DNA from: Ktedonobacter sp. SOSP1-85
Lineage (GTDB): Bacteria > Chloroflexota > Ktedonobacteria > Ktedonobacterales > Ktedonobacteraceae
Assembly (NCBI RefSeq): GCF_016587415.1
Contig: NZ_BNJI01000001.1
Span: 3,759,501 to 3,823,500, forward strand
DNA length: 64,000 bases
Reading direction: 5' to 3'
Positions within the stretch are counted from its first letter, which is position 1, and every line of letters begins with the position of its first letter. Below, piece after piece: positions 41,472-49,671 of the stretch. Made by a program: the position numbers and the translations under genes. The notes beneath the pieces are model-generated. The model was given only the letters and a program-made list of their open reading frames with translations. It made no database searches and was not told where the DNA came from.

Positions 41472-42659
41472 ATGATTTGTGCATACTGTAATGCTGCGAG
41501 AGAAGCAAACACTGCTCCATGCCCCAGATGTGGTGCGCCTTCGCCGTTGCTGGGACAGACGAACGCTGGCGGTTTCCAGGCTGGAAGTATGCCAGGGGGA
41601 AGTGCCTGGGGGACGGGAAGCCCGGCAGCAGGCGGAGCCGCAAATGGCGCATGGGATGATGTACCCCAGCTCTCCTTTAGTGGTCCCCAAGTTGTGCCGC
41701 AACCACAGTGGTGGTCTCAGCCAGAAGGCTCCGCTCAGGGGCAGGGGGCATCCCAGGTGAACTGGCAGCAAGGCCAGCCGCAGAATGATTGGCAGAGCGG
41801 GCAGAACTCAATGCCGATGCCGGGCTCAGGTCCCCTGGGCAGCGGTCAGTGGGGAAGCGGACAATATGGTGGAGCAGCCGGTGGCTCGGGGACTCAGCTT
41901 TCCTGGAATCAGGACGGCGAGGCGAATAACCAGTTTCAAGGGGCGCAGCCAGAGCAATCGCTCTTGCCAGTACCTTACCAGGCGCCAAATACCGTGCAGC
42001 TACAAGTGCAGCATGGGCAGGGAACGTCGTCGATGCTCATGCCAGTGCAGAATATTGAGCAACTGCTACCAGACCTGCCCGAGCAAGAGGGTTCCGTCTA
42101 CGTGCCGCCCATGTACACCAAGCCGCGCGCGGTCATCCCCAGATATCGCATCATTAGCGGCTTTTTGAGTGTGATTGTCGTGGTACTTCTGCTCTGCACG
42201 GGTGCAGGCTACTATGCCAAAGCTTCTGGTAAGCTGGGAACCGTCGCAAACATCTTAGGTATTAAGACGCCTCCCCCTGTTCAGCCGACGGTCACAACCA
42301 ATATTCCCGATCCAGCTGCGCGTGAGACGGGTCCGGGCGCGGGCATTATTACCTCCGCCACTACCACATCGCGCATCGATCCTAATAGCCATATTGCCCT
42401 GGATGAGCATAAAGTCTTTGCCCCTGGAACTCTCTTCTATGTAACCTACAATATCTCAACGAAGAAGGATGCAGGAAAGATAGCCGTCAAGGTATTTACA
42501 AATGGTATCCAGGATAAGGCGCAAGAGACCGCTATTGAGGCTAACCAGAATAAGCATGGGTATATTAGCCTGACATATCCCGTCTCGCTCTCTGGCAAAA
42601 TAGAACTCTACTGGAATGATCAACTGGCCTATCGCCTCTACTTTGCCGTGAAGCAATAG
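41472..42659 (+). CDS. Zinc-ribbon, Gly/Gln-rich, membrane-anchored protein
   Basis: 395 aa. N-terminal zinc ribbon (MICAYCNAA ... PCPRCGAPSP), ~140 residues of low-complexity G/Q/S/W/N sequence, a P-rich stretch, one transmembrane helix (FLSVIVVVLLLCTGAGYYA, ~236-254), and a ~140-residue extracellular beta-type domain (LFYVTYNISTKKDAGKIAVKVF ... GKIELYWNDQLAYRLYFA). The layout zinc ribbon inside, beta domain outside is shared with the two BACON proteins downstream. Function unknown. Start supported by an AGGTAGG box. Confidence 0.65.
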   Translation: MICAYCNAAREANTAPCPRCGAPSPLLGQTNAGGFQAGSMPGGSAWGTGSPAAGGAANGAWDDVPQLSFSGPQVVPQPQWWSQPEGSAQGQGASQVNWQQGQPQNDWQSGQNSMPMPGSGPLGSGQWGSGQYGGAAGGSGTQLSWNQDGEANNQFQGAQPEQSLLPVPYQAPNTVQLQVQHGQGTSSMLMPVQNIEQLLPDLPEQEGSVYVPPMYTKPRAVIPRYRIISGFLSVIVVVLLLCTGAGYYAKASGKLGTVANILGIKTPPPVQPTVTTNIPDPAARETGPGAGIITSATTTSRIDPNSHIALDEHKVFAPGTLFYVTYNISTKKDAGKIAVKVFTNGIQDKAQETAIEANQNKHGYISLTYPVSLSGKIELYWNDQLAYRLYFAVKQ

Positions 42660-42668
42660 TATGTGTAG

Positions 42669-42741
42669 ACTCCCTGATAGGTAATAGGAAGCCCCTGATA
42701 GCCATAGACTATCAGGGGCTTCCTATTACCTATCAGGGAGT
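42669..42741. terminator. Long perfect hairpin, 32-bp stem, between convergent genes
   Basis: Arms 42669-42700 and 42710-42741 are perfect complements; loop 9 nt. It sits 9 nt after the plus-strand stop and 2 nt before the ferredoxin stop on the other strand, so it can serve both transcripts. Confidence 0.82.
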
Positions 42742-42743
42742 AA

Positions 42744-43049
42744 TTATTTACAGCGGGTCTCAACGGTGACATCACCAAAGACCTGGACCTGACAGGCGAG
42801 GCGTGTATTGGGGTTTTTCTTCAAGTCCTTGCGGAGCCAGAATTTCTCCATGAAGGTCAGGGGGTTGGTGTTCTCGCTAGGAGAAACCGCGACGCGATCA
42901 GTACCGCACAGACCGTTGCCATGGCAGTTACCAACTTTGTAGATACCGCAGTATACGGGCACATCATGCTCAAGCGCGGGATAACGCACTGTATCGCCTT
43001 CAGCAACCTGCACCTGCACGTTTTCGCGTACATATGTAATCGTTGGCAC
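42744..43049 (-). CDS. 2Fe-2S ferredoxin-like protein with one cluster Cys replaced by Asp
   Basis: 101 aa ferredoxin fold. The start is GTG with GGAGG 9 nt upstream. The expected cluster loop C-x5-C-x2-C reads NCHGNGLCGTDRV: C42, C48, then Asp51 in place of the third Cys; the fourth ligand is C86 (RLACQVQV). An extra Cys34 (VYCGIYKVG) lies before the loop. The cluster might have an Asp ligand, use Cys34, or be absent. Partners unknown; the gene is alone. Confidence 0.82.
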   Translation of the reverse strand: MPTITYVRENVQVQVAEGDTVRYPALEHDVPVYCGIYKVGNCHGNGLCGTDRVAVSPSENTNPLTFMEKFWLRKDLKKNPNTRLACQVQVFGDVTVETRCK

Positions 43050-43176
43050 GACTTATATCCTCCGTGATAGATGTTTGATTGGCAGATAAGGAAAGATAAA
43101 ATGAGGTATCAAAACCTGTAAATTCTTGTCAGAATATAGCACAGACATTAGGGAGCGTCAACCAAAGTAGAATTGA

Positions 43177-43249
43177 TAAGGGAAAGTATGTGGGGAGAGG
43201 GATACTGAGCGTCCGGCCCGGTACCCCTCTCCCCACATACTTTCCCTTA
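43177..43249. terminator. Long perfect hairpin, 25-bp stem, at the end of the first BACON gene
   Basis: Arms 43177-43201 and 43225-43249 are perfect complements; interior 23 nt. The stop codon of the BACON protein (minus strand, 43247-43249) is the last triplet of the right arm. It also lies upstream of the ferredoxin start. Confidence 0.8.
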
Positions 43250-45451
43250 AGAGTTTGTTACTACCATAGTGATGGTGAGTTGCGCGGGTTGGACTTTGAG
43301 CGCTGGATCGTTGTGGCTAAAGGTAATGGTGGTCGTAAAGGTGCCCGTACTGGTCGTTGCGACTGTGGGGGTGACCATAAGGATATCGCTCTCGCCGGGA
43401 TTGAGCGTGCCCTGTGTGAGCGAGAGGCTGGCCGAGCCATTGCTCTGGCTGGTGCGCCAGTTGAGTGTCGCCTGGCCGACATTGGTCACTGAAATTAGTT
43501 GAGAGGCGAAGCTATTGCCCCTGGTCGTGTCGAAGGTAAGGGCTGATGGCACCACGCTAATGATGGGTGCAGGTGGTGGTGAGACGGTGAGCGAGACCGC
43601 GACCTGCTTTACCTGGCCACCTGAGTTGAAGGTGAGGGTACCTTGATAGGAGCCGGGTACCAGGCGACTATCATCAACGTGAACGGTTAGCGTCGTTTGC
43701 TGGCTGCCATCCAGGCTCCCACTGGTCGGGGTTGCGCTGAGCCAGTTGCCCTGGTCAGCGGTACTGGCACTGGCCTGCCAGCTTAATGCGAGCGCTCCCG
43801 TGTTTTGCAGGGTAATAGTTTTATCGGCTGGCTGCTGATTAACAATCGTCGAGAAGGCCAGTGTAGGTGGTGAGACCACAAGGTTGCCTGTGGCAATGAC
43901 ACTGAGTGAGACGCCAACCTGGGAAGTACTGTTGGCACTGCTAAAGTTGAGAGTGCCTTGATAGTTGCCTACCGCCAGTTGTGTAGACTGAATGGCAATG
44001 GTAATGATCGCGCTGCTATGTCCTGGCAGCTTGCCCTCGGCAGGCGACATGCTTAGCCAGGGCGAACCATCGCCGGTCAGGGTCGTTCCCGCCCAGTTGA
44101 TGGCCTGGTCGCCTGTATTCTGAATGACCACGGATTGGGCCGCTGGGCTATAGCCTGCGCCTGTCGAGAAGGCTAGCGATGCTGTTGAGACGACGAGTGT
44201 TGCGCTGGCTGGCTCTTTGGCTACGCCTAGCGTCACAGTTAACGTAAGTGGAGCGCTTTCGCTGGCGTTCGTTGTGCGGAAGAGCAGGTGCCCGGTGTAG
44301 GTATGGGGCAGAAGCGTGCCCCGGTTGGCCTTGACCTGGATAGTGGCGCGTCCCGCGAAGGAGCCGCTCGCGGGAGTGACCGAGAGCCAGGGCTGATCAC
44401 TACTGACCTGCCAGGTGAGCGAATTGCCACCATTATTGATCAAAGTCAGGTCGCGGGTCGCGATGGTCCCGCTGGGGGCGGCATCAAAGTCGATGCGTTG
44501 CGTCGCCAGTTGCAGTTGAGGTGGCCCGCTGGGCGTTTCCTGTACCATGACAGTTGTCGAGACGCTGAGCCGCATATGCTCATCAGTGACATGAATGGCG
44601 TGGTTGCCAATGCTCCACGCTTGTGTCACACGGATCTCTAGTGAGAAGGCCCCCTGCTTATTCGTACTGGCAAGCAGAGGCTTCCCGTTGTCGCCAGGGA
44701 TGGGCTGCGCGACATCATAGGTGAGAAGCAAATTATCGCGCGGGCCAAAGCCGCTCCCTTTAAGGAGAAAGGTATCGTTGATGCGTAGCTGATTGGGAGT
44801 AGCGATCACTGAAGCCTGGGCAATTGATGGCTTGTTGCCAATAAGGAAGAAAGCCAGCACGCTACTCATGATCAAGAAGAAGAGACACGTGCAGAGCAGG
44901 ATAAGGCTGGTGGCGCGAGGACGGGAGGAGCGCATATTTGAGAGAGGAAAAGGTGGCTCTGAGATGGGATCTATCGCGCCCTGCTTCTCGACTACATAGC
45001 TTGTTGGCGCCTCCTCATGTAGGGATGCTTGTGGCTGGTGATTGCTTTCTACCTTAGGAGGCATTGGTACGGTGACTTGTGGCTTGGAGGCAAAACGGCT
45101 GGCACGTCGCGTGGGAACGGGTATGTTTAGCCCAGGACCACTTTGCTGATCGCTTTGTGTATTCTCTACTTCAAGTTCAGATGTACTCTCGTCTACCTCA
45201 ACTGTGCGCGAGCGTACAGTTTGCTGTAACGCCTCCATCATGCTGGAGTGGTAGGGATGGTCTTCTGGATGTAGCCCGGCGTGGTGCCCAGCGCGATGCG
45301 GAGAGGCTGGTGGTAGTGATGGCTTCTGGGTATGTGGTTGCCTGGCCCCCGAACGACGCGAGGGGCGATCAAAAGCATAGCCGCAACGGCTACAAACCTG
45401 GGCATCGGCGCGCTGTAGTTTTTTGCATTGTGGGCAGCGTATGGTATCCAT
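43247..45451 (-). CDS. Zinc-ribbon/TM protein with BACON repeats (734 aa)
   Basis: The start is the ATG at 45451, where the zinc ribbon begins (MDTIRCPQCKK ... VCSRCGYAF); an upstream TTG is possible. After a ~160-residue polar linker comes one helix (SLILLCTCLFFLIMSSVLAFFLIG). An IPT-like domain (~LRINDTFLLKGSGFGP) and four or five BACON-type beta repeats follow outside, each ~90 residues with a LxFxT..G, VxIQNTG..xxxW and PWLSxxPxxG pattern and ending in the YxGTLxFxS strand. BACON domains are thought to bind carbohydrate or mucin-like polymers. Paralogue of the 1160-aa protein next door. Confidence 0.75.
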   Translation of the reverse strand: MDTIRCPQCKKLQRADAQVCSRCGYAFDRPSRRSGARQPHTQKPSLPPASPHRAGHHAGLHPEDHPYHSSMMEALQQTVRSRTVEVDESTSELEVENTQSDQQSGPGLNIPVPTRRASRFASKPQVTVPMPPKVESNHQPQASLHEEAPTSYVVEKQGAIDPISEPPFPLSNMRSSRPRATSLILLCTCLFFLIMSSVLAFFLIGNKPSIAQASVIATPNQLRINDTFLLKGSGFGPRDNLLLTYDVAQPIPGDNGKPLLASTNKQGAFSLEIRVTQAWSIGNHAIHVTDEHMRLSVSTTVMVQETPSGPPQLQLATQRIDFDAAPSGTIATRDLTLINNGGNSLTWQVSSDQPWLSVTPASGSFAGRATIQVKANRGTLLPHTYTGHLLFRTTNASESAPLTLTVTLGVAKEPASATLVVSTASLAFSTGAGYSPAAQSVVIQNTGDQAINWAGTTLTGDGSPWLSMSPAEGKLPGHSSAIITIAIQSTQLAVGNYQGTLNFSSANSTSQVGVSLSVIATGNLVVSPPTLAFSTIVNQQPADKTITLQNTGALALSWQASASTADQGNWLSATPTSGSLDGSQQTTLTVHVDDSRLVPGSYQGTLTFNSGGQVKQVAVSLTVSPPPAPIISVVPSALTFDTTRGNSFASQLISVTNVGQATLNWRTSQSNGSASLSLTQGTLNPGESDILMVTPTVATTSTGTFTTTITFSHNDPALKVQPAQLTITMVVTNS

Positions 45452-45716
45452 CCCTGTATATATTTCAGGAGAAGTGAGCGCAATTCCTACTTCTCCCGCC
45501 TCCAATCATGTTTTAAAAAGATAGATGAGTTTCTATAAAATGTTGTTGCTATTCAATAAACGTATAGCTCGGGGAATTCTCAAGGATTGAGATACTCTTT
45601 TGTGAGTTTGAAAAGTAGATGGGGCTTTGTATGGTGTTTTATGTTGTATTGTATCACATTATGTTATGATTGCTGATAACTGCTTTATCCTACAACTTGT
45701 AGAGTCCAGGCTGGCT

Positions 45717-45803
45717 TGGACTTCTCGCCACTATGTGGCTCGCTGGGTAAGGGAGAGTGGGGGCGGACGGACTTTGTCCGTCCGCCCCCACTCTCCCTTA
45801 CCC
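45717..45803. terminator. Repeat block plus 28-bp perfect hairpin after the second BACON gene
   Basis: 45717-45743 is nearly the same as 20454-20480: GGACTTCTCGCCACTAYGTG followed by GCTCGC. Right after it, arms 45745-45772 and 45776-45803 form a perfect 28-bp stem with a TTT loop. It lies 22 nt downstream of the stop of the 1160-aa protein (minus strand). Confidence 0.8.
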
Positions 45804-45825
45804 TATGCTGAGGAGGAAGACAGGG

Positions 45826-48800
45826 CTAGGGCGTGGTCGCTGGTGGTGCCTGGACGGTCACGCCCGAAGTATCGCCATTGATAGTGACTGCCATGCTGCC
45901 GGTGTGCTGGACGTTTTGCGCGTCGGCGCCGCTTACCGCCAGGGTATAGCTGCCAATGGGAATATTGCTAAAGCTGAAATTCCCTGAGCTATCGGCGGTT
46001 GTGGTCGCAATGACCCCGCTGCTCGTTGACAAGGTGACCGTGGCATTGGGCAGGGGTTCAGGTGTTGCGCATTGACTATCCGCGCAGGCGACAGCGCTTC
46101 CACTTAGCTTATAGCCCGTGATTGTCAGTGTTACAGGGATCTGAACAGGGCTGCCGACAACGTTTGCGCCGCCGCTCCCGCTGGCGGAAAGCGTGATAGT
46201 TCCCTTGTAGGTTCCCGGTGGCAGCGAGCCAGGGCTGGTAGTAACAGCCAGGGTGCTGCCACTGCCAGTGTCGCTGCCATTGCCACCTGTCGAGAGCCAA
46301 CCACTACTCCCGCTGTCAATGCTAGCCGTCCAGCTGACGGGGCGAACGCAGGTACCAGTTGTTTGCAGGCTAACGTTCTGGCTGGCGATGGCCTGATTTT
46401 GTGAACCCGTGAAGGAGAGACTATCAGATGCCACCTGTAGGCTACAGGGAGGTTGCACCGTTAGTGTGACGGTAAAGGACTGCGGGCTGCCCTGGGCACT
46501 GGTATTTGTGCTCTCCGTGGCATCGATATTGACCTGTGCTCTATACACGCCAGGATCCAGTCCCGCGATAGAGGGAGATACATTGAGCATCGCGGTCGCG
46601 TTACTAGCGGTGAAGGTGCCTTTATTTGCAGAAAGCGTCAACCAGGAAGCGTTTCCGCTGGTGGAGGCATTCCAGGTCAGGGGCCAGCTACAATTCCCGC
46701 TGGCGGAAAGGGTAATCGTTTGGGCTGTTGGGGTGCTTCCTCCCTGGATGGCATTAAACGCGAGTGCGCTCTGAGATGGCTGTGCCAGCGTACAGGGTGG
46801 AGCAACAGTCAGCGTTACCATGATAGTTTGTGGGCTACCGGGTGCGGCATGATTGGTGTTATCGCTGCCATTAATCACCACCTGTCCCACATAGGTTCCG
46901 GGCGAGAGATTGCTGGGATCAATATTGATAATGACCTGCCCTGTCTGGCCGGGCGCGATGGTATTGCCCGTAGGTGAGGTACCAAGCCAGGAGTAGGCCA
47001 GATTATTAATATTTGTGCGCCAACTCAATGGACTATGGCCCGTATTTGTCAGGGTCACAGCCTGTCCCGCGGGTATGCCTTTGCCCTGGGTGGTTGAAAA
47101 ATTGAGACTGAGTGGTGAGGCACTCAATATTGGCGCCGTCGGTGTTGGAGGTGCCTGTACACTCAGATCAACCGACATCGAAAGGCTACTATTCCCCGCC
47201 ACAACCGAGACGAGGCCCGTATAATGTCCCGCATTCAAGTTATGGGGATTGACGCCGATGGCTACGGTTGCCCCTGTCATATTATTGACGGTGCCACTAT
47301 TGGGCGTAATGCTGATCCAATTGTTCGGGCTGCTGGCGTGCCAACCAATCGTGCCTGGACAATTGGTGCCGGACTTCAAGAACAGTGTCTGGTCGCTTGG
47401 ATGGTTGAGTCCTGCGACGGTCACAAAGCTCATAGCGGGTGTGCTGGCAGTCACCGTACATTGTGGCTTAACGGTCAGGGCAACCGCCACGCTTTGCGGA
47501 CTATTGATGGCCGTATGTCCATCGCTGGCGCTGAACGAGAGTGTATTGAGATAGGTTCCGGAAAGCAGTTTGCGGCTATCAATATCCAGTGGCACGGTGC
47601 TGGTGTCATGTGGCGCAACAATACCTGTGTCCTGGCGTGTTTTTAACCAGTTGAAATGCGGATCAAGCTCATGTAAGTAGGCATTCTGTCCATTGTCGAC
47701 TGGCTGATTGCCTGAAATGGTCCAGTAGAGTGGTTGGGCTCCAGGATTGGTGATCATTAGCGCCTGGGGTGAGGAGCCATTATTGCCATCAACGGTATTA
47801 TAGTTAAGCACCACGGGTGTTACCTGCAAGACGGCGCCAGGGTAGGGAGGAAGTGCGTGCACCTCCATGGTCACTCTGGCCGTCTGAGGTTCCCCCACAT
47901 TTGAGGCAAAGGTCAGAGTGCCAGTATAGGACCCGGGTTTGAGGTCGGCGCGCTGGATGCCAACCAGCAAGGTCTGCTGGCTACTAAATGCACCTTGCGT
48001 AGGCGTGACCTGGAGCCAGGATTGATCGCTACTGACGGTCCAACTAATATTGCCACTCCCCGAGTTATGCAGGGTAAGTGGTTGGAGTGTGTTAGCTCCC
48101 TGGTAGGCTCCTCCCATATCCAACTGCTTTGTATCTAGCAGGAAATGAGAGGGGCGTGTTGGACCTTCGGTAACATGGAGCGTCGTGCTGGCAATATAAC
48201 GTGTATTGATATCCTCGGCCTGTACCAGGTGAAAGCCCGGTTCCCAGCTTGTATCAATATTGACTTTGACATCCACACTGCCATCATCACCAACGGCGAC
48301 GAGCGTGTGGTCGATATTAATACGGATGGGCTCTCCAATGTCATGCGTCAGGTAGAGCATGGCATGAGGCCGGAAGTGATGTATGGAGAGCGTGATACTC
48401 TGTCCATACGAGGCGGTCGGAGTCGAAAGCGTCAGGGTTGGAATGCCACCAGATCCCTGGTTATTATTGCGAGAACCCAGAAATGAGAAAGAGACCAGCA
48501 GGCTATCAAACGCGAGTGAGAGCAAGATCAGAGCTGCCGCACAAATGAAGAAGAGACGCAAGCGCTGTTTATTCTGAAGAAGCGGTGTGACCAGTTTGGG
48601 TATTGGAAACGAAGGAATATGACCCTCAGCGATAGCTCTACGCACATCTTCCTGCTCAATCCGCTGTGCCGCCGCTGGATCAAGTTGACGCGCCAGCAGT
48701 GGATCTCCTGCGTCCGCCCATTTATCGTCCTCATTCTCCTCGTTTTCATGCTCGGGCAGCCAGGGCCAGAAGTCAGGCAGTGGGAGGCTGTTCTCCAGTA

Positions 48801-49308
48801 TATCCCGCCGCGCGGCAGCCTTCTCTGGGCTTGCTGTATTGGTGAGCGTCCCGACGCCCGCAGGCTGGGTTGCCTCGTTTTGTGCAGCCTGGCCCACGCT
48901 TGGATGGGGTGTGCTCTCGCGCTCAACGTCTACGGTGATCTCTTTGAACGGAGAGAGGCGCGAGGAGCGGCGTAAACGTGGCTCTTTATGTTCAGTGGCT
49001 TGTAATAGGCGTGCGGCATCGCTTAAGTTATCGACCATATGACTGGAGGTATCGGTCGCTGGAGAAACTGGCGGAACCGTCTCCTCTGCGCTGAAATGAG
49101 TCGCATACTCTGGATCAGGAGCAAATGGATCTATCTCGGGAAGAGTTATTTCTCCCGTGATATCGGGCATGGTTATAAAGGCGCTCTCTGCCTGGGTCGA
49201 GGCAGGATGCGCGCCAGGTTCTTCTGGAGATGACCAGGCGGAGAGGCATTCTTCACAGTAGACGGCATGATCTGGGCAAGCCCTGCCGCAATGTCTGCAT
49301 TTACTCAT
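45826..49308 (-). CDS. Large zinc-ribbon/TM protein with BACON repeats and C-terminal CnaB-like domain
   Basis: 1160 aa from ATG 49308, where the zinc ribbon starts (MSKCRHCGRACPDHAVYCEEC). A ~240-residue acidic/polar linker follows, then a helix (LRLFFICAAALILLSLAF), an Ig-like region, and six or so BACON repeats of ~90-100 residues with PxxLNFSTTQG, TLTNTGxSPLSWRTN and WLGTSPTGNTI-type blocks. The last ~95 residues form a carboxypeptidase-regulatory-like domain (LPNATVTLSTSSGVIATTTADSSGNFSF). The protein would present a long rod outside with a metal-binding head inside. Related to the protein at 43247. Confidence 0.78.
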   Translation of the reverse strand: MSKCRHCGRACPDHAVYCEECLSAWSSPEEPGAHPASTQAESAFITMPDITGEITLPEIDPFAPDPEYATHFSAEETVPPVSPATDTSSHMVDNLSDAARLLQATEHKEPRLRRSSRLSPFKEITVDVERESTPHPSVGQAAQNEATQPAGVGTLTNTASPEKAAARRDILENSLPLPDFWPWLPEHENEENEDDKWADAGDPLLARQLDPAAAQRIEQEDVRRAIAEGHIPSFPIPKLVTPLLQNKQRLRLFFICAAALILLSLAFDSLLVSFSFLGSRNNNQGSGGIPTLTLSTPTASYGQSITLSIHHFRPHAMLYLTHDIGEPIRINIDHTLVAVGDDGSVDVKVNIDTSWEPGFHLVQAEDINTRYIASTTLHVTEGPTRPSHFLLDTKQLDMGGAYQGANTLQPLTLHNSGSGNISWTVSSDQSWLQVTPTQGAFSSQQTLLVGIQRADLKPGSYTGTLTFASNVGEPQTARVTMEVHALPPYPGAVLQVTPVVLNYNTVDGNNGSSPQALMITNPGAQPLYWTISGNQPVDNGQNAYLHELDPHFNWLKTRQDTGIVAPHDTSTVPLDIDSRKLLSGTYLNTLSFSASDGHTAINSPQSVAVALTVKPQCTVTASTPAMSFVTVAGLNHPSDQTLFLKSGTNCPGTIGWHASSPNNWISITPNSGTVNNMTGATVAIGVNPHNLNAGHYTGLVSVVAGNSSLSMSVDLSVQAPPTPTAPILSASPLSLNFSTTQGKGIPAGQAVTLTNTGHSPLSWRTNINNLAYSWLGTSPTGNTIAPGQTGQVIINIDPSNLSPGTYVGQVVINGSDNTNHAAPGSPQTIMVTLTVAPPCTLAQPSQSALAFNAIQGGSTPTAQTITLSASGNCSWPLTWNASTSGNASWLTLSANKGTFTASNATAMLNVSPSIAGLDPGVYRAQVNIDATESTNTSAQGSPQSFTVTLTVQPPCSLQVASDSLSFTGSQNQAIASQNVSLQTTGTCVRPVSWTASIDSGSSGWLSTGGNGSDTGSGSTLAVTTSPGSLPPGTYKGTITLSASGSGGANVVGSPVQIPVTLTITGYKLSGSAVACADSQCATPEPLPNATVTLSTSSGVIATTTADSSGNFSFSNIPIGSYTLAVSGADAQNVQHTGSMAVTINGDTSGVTVQAPPATTP

Positions 49309-49592
49309 TATGTACTCTTTACCTATAAATACTCCACTACCACATATCAACACAGCAAAAAACAGCAAAAAAAGAGAGGAGTGAGGCGAGAGCTGGCCCC
49401 CAGTAGTGCTTCGCTCCTTAAGAAAAGGCTTTGAAAATATGGCACAAAGTACGCAAGCTATAGTACGCTGCACTGAAATAAACGTTCCAGGTGCAGATTT
49501 TTCACATCCACTTAACGCGTATAGGAGCATTTGGGCACAGATATATAATTAAAAGGCGTGAGTAAAAATAAAAACTGCTTCTATGTGTTATT

Positions 49593-49665
49593 ATTCCGGG
49601 TTACGAGTGTGATGTGCCCTGGCTGCCTTCGGCAGCCAGGGCACATCACACTCGTAACCCGGAAT
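49593..49665. terminator. Long perfect hairpin, 35-bp stem, after pheT
   Basis: Arms 49593-49627 and 49631-49665 pair perfectly around a TTC loop. The right arm ends 6 nt from the pheT stop (49672, minus strand). The region 49309-49592 between it and the next gene start holds no further gene; it should carry the promoter of the BACON gene. Confidence 0.85.
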
Positions 49666-49671
49666 TTTGCT

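Noticed and set aside
43190..43492. Plus-strand frames opposite the BACON genes
   Set aside because: Antisense shadows of repeat-rich coding sequence, no start signals.
45505..45505. TTG start for the first BACON protein
   Set aside because: The zinc ribbon begins at ATG 45451, like its paralogue, and the extra 18 residues look untranslated.
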